Assembly: GCA_029433365.1 (NCBI GenBank)
Contig: JAQTHZ010000001.1
Location: forward strand, 1,334,241-1,398,240
Direction: 5' to 3'
Source: Orbaceae bacterium ESL0721
GTDB taxonomy: Bacteria; Pseudomonadota; Gammaproteobacteria; Enterobacterales; Orbaceae
DNA length: 64,000 nt
The number at the start of each line of letters is the position of its first letter. Positions within the stretch are counted from its first letter, which is position 1. Below are positions 63,560 to 64,000 of this stretch, one piece after another. The position numbers and the translations under genes were made by a program. The notes below the pieces were generated by a model that worked only from the letters and a program-made list of their open reading frames with translations, was not told the DNA's origin and made no database searches.

Positions 63560-64000
63560 GCAGTATTGATAAAGGGATAACAGCTGCGGCATCAATTGCA
63601 ACAGGCATCATCACCGGTAATATCGCCGGCGGACTTGCTGGCGCAAGTGCCCCATACCTTGCAACGGTTATTAAAGAGCAGACCAGCTATATTGATAAAG
63701 ATGGCAACAAGCAGACCGATAAACAGGCAAACCTCATCGCCCACGCAATCCTTGGTGCGGCTGTTGCAGCCACCCAAAACAGCTCAGCCATTGCTGGCGG
63801 GCTTGGCGCTGCTGGCGGTGAAATCGCCGCCGACACCATCCGAGACCTGCTCTATAACGGCAAACCAAACAACGAACTGACCGAATCTGAAAAAGAGAAC
63901 ATCAGCGCCCTAACCCAGCTTGCCCTTGGCATTGCAACAGCAACCGCCACCGGCGGCGACATGGATGCGGCTGGCGCTGCGGTGCAGGCTGGGAAGAATT
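63560..64000 (+). other. CdiA pre-toxin region, truncated by the window end just before the expected VENN motif
   Basis: The open frame ends with a Gly/Ala-rich hydrophobic part (KGITAAASIATGIITGNIAG), then KQANLIAHAILGAAVAATQN, AGGLGAAGGEIAADTIRDLL and ESEKENISALTQLALGIATA. In CdiA and related proteins the last phrase is followed within ~25 residues by a VENN-type motif and the variable toxin. The window stops at AGAAVQAGKN-like sequence (AGAAVQAGKN), so the toxin itself is not visible. LIAHAILGAA recurs at the start of toxin cassette 3 (25429). Confidence 0.85.

Larger units (their letters stand above)
57306..64000 (+). pseudogene. FhaB/CdiA-type two-partner-secretion exoprotein, 5' part, frameshifted
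   Basis: A very large filamentous exoprotein that continues beyond the window. The ATG at 57306 opens an extended signal peptide (MNARFYRLIYNPNSST, then MAVAAEISRSNSC after a frame change), followed by the classical signal LTFRTYLALGLATISLPSLL and, after another one-base loss near 57550, AFA as a cleavage site. Then come the TPS domain (57.6-58.2 kb), a long run of FHA-type beta-helix repeats (58.2-63.2 kb) with phrases such as LLAGQNITLNLKEAF and DINLTADTINHKAATLLGSN, and the pre-toxin region. Frame changes occur at ~58198, ~59190, ~59530, ~59700, ~60110-61020 and ~61370; from 61804 to 64000 the frame is open except for one TAA at 62227. No cdiB lies nearby upstream. Confidence 0.85.

Noticed and set aside
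63596-63880. 94-codon frame inside the CdiA pre-toxin region
   Set aside because: The neighbouring frame carries the conserved LIAHAILGAA and AGGEIAADTIRDLL phrases; this one is an overlapping shadow.

Overview
The window reads as a gammaproteobacterial chromosome segment of low G+C. Housekeeping genes (rpoH end, cysE, slmA-dut-coaBC, recN, relA-rlmD, coaD, ung, argS, cmoAB, mfd, lolCDE) are close to enteric/Pasteurellales proteins. With the codBA, mannose-family PTS, polymorphic-toxin and CdiA-type loci, an Orbales (Gilliamella/Frischella-like) gut symbiont is my best guess; that placement is inference, not proof. I saw no rRNA, tRNA, IS element, CRISPR array or replication origin.

Layout. 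1-13.4 kb: intact housekeeping genes. 13.7-17.8 kb: a 2-hydroxyacid dehydrogenase followed by mannose-family PTS genes in the order EIIC, EIID, EIIB, EIIA, then a membrane protein with a degenerate M28-peptidase look (18 kb) and a MarC-family protein (19.3 kb). 20.3-27.3 kb: the main accessory island, an array of polymorphic toxin/immunity modules. One complete 808-aa effector ends in an HNH-type nuclease and is paired with a SUKH immunity protein. Behind it lie promoterless, start-less orphan C-terminal cassettes: an uncharacterised toxin with immunity genes, a frameshifted EndoU RNase with its immunity gene, and a toxin remnant with Imm35. All appear to share pre-toxin sequence that could support toxin swapping. 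The third cassette begins with a short piece resembling the CdiA pre-toxin region found at 63.7 kb, suggesting exchange between two delivery systems. 27.4-36.9 kb: codA, a damaged codB, a small repeat-coded ORF pair, gltD, a gltB lacking its N-terminal third, rluB lacking its 5' end (the two truncated genes are fused head to head), and a second amidohydrolase. 37.4-56.4 kb: argS, cmoB, cmoA, a membrane/metallophosphoesterase locus, rnd, ydgA-like (DUF945), mfd, lolC, lolD, lolE, cfa. 57.3 kb to the end: a large two-partner-secretion (FhaB/CdiA-type) exoprotein that runs off the window just before the expected VENN/toxin region.

Sequence quality is a theme. The first ~26 kb has clean reading frames. 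From ~29 kb onward nearly every gene, including genes expected to be essential (argS, lolCDE), carries single-base losses mostly in A/T runs, plus short local duplications (37 bp in codB, ~77 bp before rnd, 73-bp offset in ydgA) and a scrambled second lolE (53.8-55.1 kb). I therefore read most of these as consensus/assembly errors rather than true decay, and call the genes by the product they would encode if repaired. Some duplications are in frame and may be real: an 18-bp x3 repeat inside folA and a 39-bp tandem duplication in rnd. Intergenic regions hold many short A/T-rich tandem repeats, so a natural tendency to slippage is also plausible.
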